Shown piece by piece: positions 61,686-64,000 of a stretch of DNA of 64,000 bases. The stretch spans positions 372,001 to 436,000 of the forward strand of contig JADNRX010000006.1 of the NCBI GenBank assembly GCA_015501595.1. The letters are read 5' to 3'. Position numbers and translations under genes: made by a program. The stretch's first letter is position 1. Each line of letters starts with the position of its first letter. The notes beneath the pieces were generated by a model. The model ran no database searches, was not told the origin of the DNA, and saw only the letters and a list, made by a program, of their open reading frames with translations. This DNA comes from Hymenopellis radicata (lineage: Eukaryota > Basidiomycota > Agaricomycetes > Agaricales > Physalacriaceae).

Positions 61686-63392
61686 ATGGCTAATTCGCGC
61701 CCATCTCGTATCGCTATCGTGTGCGTATCATTGCCAGTGCATCAGATCATTAAACGGTAAACCGATTGTTATTCGTTCCAGAGGAGGAGGGATAGGCGGT
61801 CTTTTCGCTGCACTGGCCGTCAGTCGCCAACTTCCGTCAGTGACAATCGACGTCTATGAGGCGGCGCTGGGTTTGGTGAGATAGGTGCAGGCATCTCGAT
61901 ATACCCTCGTACGTGGGATATCTTGAAAGACCTTGGTTTGGAGGATCAGTTGTTGAGGGCAATGAGTCGGCTCCCAGCTGATGCGGACCTGGTGTGTGGT
62001 GCATCGTGCTCAGTTGAGTTGGACTCAACGCTCTCTAGACCTAGTATTTCAGTTTCGGAAAAGTGATCAGCCGATTGGACAGGAAGTCGGGAAAATGATG
62101 CGACCTGGTACGAGACTTGCTCGGGTTAGCTTTTTGTCGGATGACTGTGCATCATAGGTGGCGTCAAACATTTTCATCGTCAGGATCTGCATCGTATCCT
62201 CCTCGAGGCTGTTGAGCGCATCCCAAGTGCACCTGCTACGTTAATCATCGGCTTGTTCGCTATGAAGAACACAAAGACAGAGTCGAACTCTCATTCGAGA
62301 ACGACTTAAAGCGAGTTATGATTTGTTGATCGGTGCTGATGGGTCAAGTCTGTCGTAAGAACTCAGATGCTGCCTGGCCATGACCCAGTGTTCTCTGGGA
62401 GAACGGCTTATCGTGCGCTCATACCGGCTGAGAAACTATCTCCGGATCATCCGAGTCGCAGTCAGTCTGTCATGGTAGGTTTAGCATCCATGTTCATCGT
62501 ATCCCCGGCTGATACGCAACTAGTACACGGGGAAGCAAAAGGTATCGATCTGCCTTAGGTATTTCCTTCGCTGCTTATGTCCACCCTGAGCATATCGTGA
62601 CCTACTTGGTCTCCAACTCTCAACTCATAAACGTTGTCGCTTTCGTTTATCATCCCGGCCACGCAAAGCAGTATCCCGGAGCTCCTGTAGAGACTGTGTC
62701 TCAGGAAGAGCTGGTCTCGCACTTTGCTGAATTTGAAGACCAAGTCCAAATCCTGTTGTCTGTGAGTCACGGTTTGCTATAATTGGCGTATGTTGATTGA
62801 TGTGCATATCGTGCAGCACATACCTAAACCATCACGATGGGCCCTCCGAACCCTTGACCCTCTCGACACGTATATCTCTGACAGAGTTGCACTGATAGGT
62901 GATGCGGTAAGGTCCTACGATTGCTTAGGGCTCAGGAATCTGATTCTACTTTTAAATTTCAAGGCACACGCCATGACTCCTCATTTGGGTGCCGGAGCTG
63001 GACAAGCCATTGAGGTTCGTCTACAACGAGTGGCGCGCCGTTGTACTGATCAAACTCCTTCACAGGACGGTTTTGTTCTTGCATCATTGCTTCGACTGCC
63101 CATTCCTCAAGCGCTCGTATCATTCGATGCTCTCCGTCGGTCCTATACGAGCAATCTGATGACTAACGCCCAGCGCCAGGCAGGATTTTACGATTATACT
63201 TCTCCTGGCTTTGAGGTTGTGAAGAAGGGAGCTGTTGGACTCTCAGAGGATATGAAGCAACGCTGGATGGCAGCAGTCAGTACACAGTTCTTCAACTGGG
63301 CTTGGACTCCATTTGACAGATCTACTCTGTCGGAATTTGAATCGATTTATCGTAATTCTACTATACCCCTAGATAAAGTCCAACCAAGATGA
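61686..63392 (+). CDS. FAD-dependent monooxygenase, salicylate-hydroxylase-like (several frame breaks)
   Basis: Group A flavin monooxygenases hydroxylate aromatic acids with NAD(P)H. MANSRPSRIAIV joins across an intron to GGGIGGLFAALAVSRQLPSV (FAD-binding GxGxxG). Further blocks are GEIGAGISIYPRTWDILKDL, FQFRKSDQPIGQEVGKMM, HRQDLHRILLEAVERI, HRLVRYEEHKDRVELSFEND, ASYDLLIGADG, VVRTQMLPGHDP, SGRTAYRALIPAEKL and the second FAD motif GDAAHAMTPHLGAGAGQAIE spliced to DGFVLASLL. Frame breaks occur near 61865, 62230, 62305 and 62342; each is repaired by one added base and no other domain is lost, so the gene is either newly inactivated or affected by missing bases in the sequence. The stop is at 63390-63392. 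Confidence 0.75.
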
Positions 63393-63462
63393 ACGACGCA
63401 CTTATGACTATGAAGTGTTCGCATGTGATCGCGATGACCTCACTTTCTTGTTGACCACCATC

Positions 63463-64000
63463 ATGTCCCAGTTCACATCGCGCCGGGAACTGCTGAATCC
63501 ATTCTTCGAAGGATACAGACTATCTATCATACCTCAAGAGGATGCCGTATCACGCTGTAACCTGGCTGATCATGCAGCAACTCAGTCGACGGTCTCCAAT
63601 AAAATCCTGTTAACATTCAAAGAAATGCAGAGCAGGATAGCCCACAATCACCTCGCAAGCCTGGGAAAACAAGCAGTGTATGTGGATGCTGAATTTAATC
63701 TGATTGCCATTGATCTTGAGCCGGTGAGCAGGCCTGTGTAGGCTGGATCGATTCCAGAATTCATTGAAACCTAGGTGTCGCTTCGCGTCGTTTTCGAGCT
63801 TCCCAAACCAGTGCAGGGAGCCGAAGTCGCAGAAAAAACAGAAGGAGTATCCTTCAGCCGCGTTTCTCTCCTCGACGGCTCTGTTTCTATCGGATGGACA
63901 TGGGTCGCTTTATCTGCTTGAGCCATCAGACACGGGCCCATACAAACTCGTCTCTTCCTACCAATTCCCCGGATCTTTCGACGTACCTTTCCGAATTCAT
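63463..64000 (+). CDS. NUDCD1-like protein, 5' part (truncated by the window end)
   Basis: Exon 1 starts MSQFTSRRELLNPFFEGYRL, resembling the LLDPRFEGYKLSL opening of animal NUDCD1, and continues to AVYVDAEFNLIAIDLEP. After an intron (63724-63775) come VSLRVVFELPKPVQGAEVAE and then, in another frame, YPSAAFLSSTALFLSDGHGS and LYLLEPSDTGPYKL, which match NUDCD1's SxTWVTLSDGTGRLYVI region. The frame change falls at a run of six A (63833-63838); with five A the two parts are continuous. NUDCD1 proteins carry a CS/NudC domain farther downstream, outside the window, and are linked to Hsp90/dynein-type chaperoning. Confidence 0.6.

Overview
The window is nuclear DNA from a filamentous basidiomycete, most likely an Agaricomycete. 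Protein-coding genes are dense on both strands and are cut by many short introns, mostly 45-60 bases with GT...AG ends. Two genes encode F-box-like proteins with an N-terminal coiled coil and leucine-rich C-terminus of the kind that is expanded in mushrooms. No rRNA, CRISPR array, operon, bacterial gene or recognisable transposon was seen.

Left part (0-12 kb): the 3' exon of an unidentified gene; an NAD(P)-dependent extended SDR reductase; a GGA-type VHS-GAT trafficking adaptor; a nitronate monooxygenase convergent with a PrxQ-like peroxiredoxin that has lost its cysteines; then a gene-poor stretch (6.75-10.15 kb) whose only recognisable content is a damaged ribose-phosphate pyrophosphokinase. 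TIM9 and a DAHP synthase follow as a divergent pair.

Central part (12.8-35 kb): a sterol 3-beta-glucosyltransferase (GRAM-PH-GRAM-GT, ATG26/UGT51 type), a Rax1-like RGS membrane protein, a cytosine-deaminase-like amidohydrolase divergent from an F-box gene, a Neo1-type P4 ATPase divergent from a tandem pair of dienelactone hydrolase genes, and a TCP11/SOK1-type protein. About 2.4 kb without a recognisable gene follows.

Right part (37.4-64 kb): V-ATPase subunit B, tubulin cofactor D, a second F-box gene, a hypothetical gene, a HAPSTR1-like gene, an RTA1 membrane protein divergent from a Zn2Cys6 regulator (the space between holds two inverted repeats), splicing factor Prp6, BUD22, a MYND-like zinc-finger gene, a Cys/His-rich unknown gene, an MFS sugar-type transporter followed by a salicylate-hydroxylase-like FAD monooxygenase, and the 5' part of a NUDCD1-like gene cut by the window edge.

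Most genes are housekeeping genes with no evident joint function. The MFS/monooxygenase pair and the tandem dienelactone hydrolases are the only groupings that suggest a shared metabolic role. Many conserved genes, including the normally essential Prp6, carry single-base frame breaks that nearly all behave as missing bases, so the sequence probably contains indel errors. I did not find a convincing undescribed multi-gene system. The strongest single oddity is the cysteine-free peroxiredoxin.
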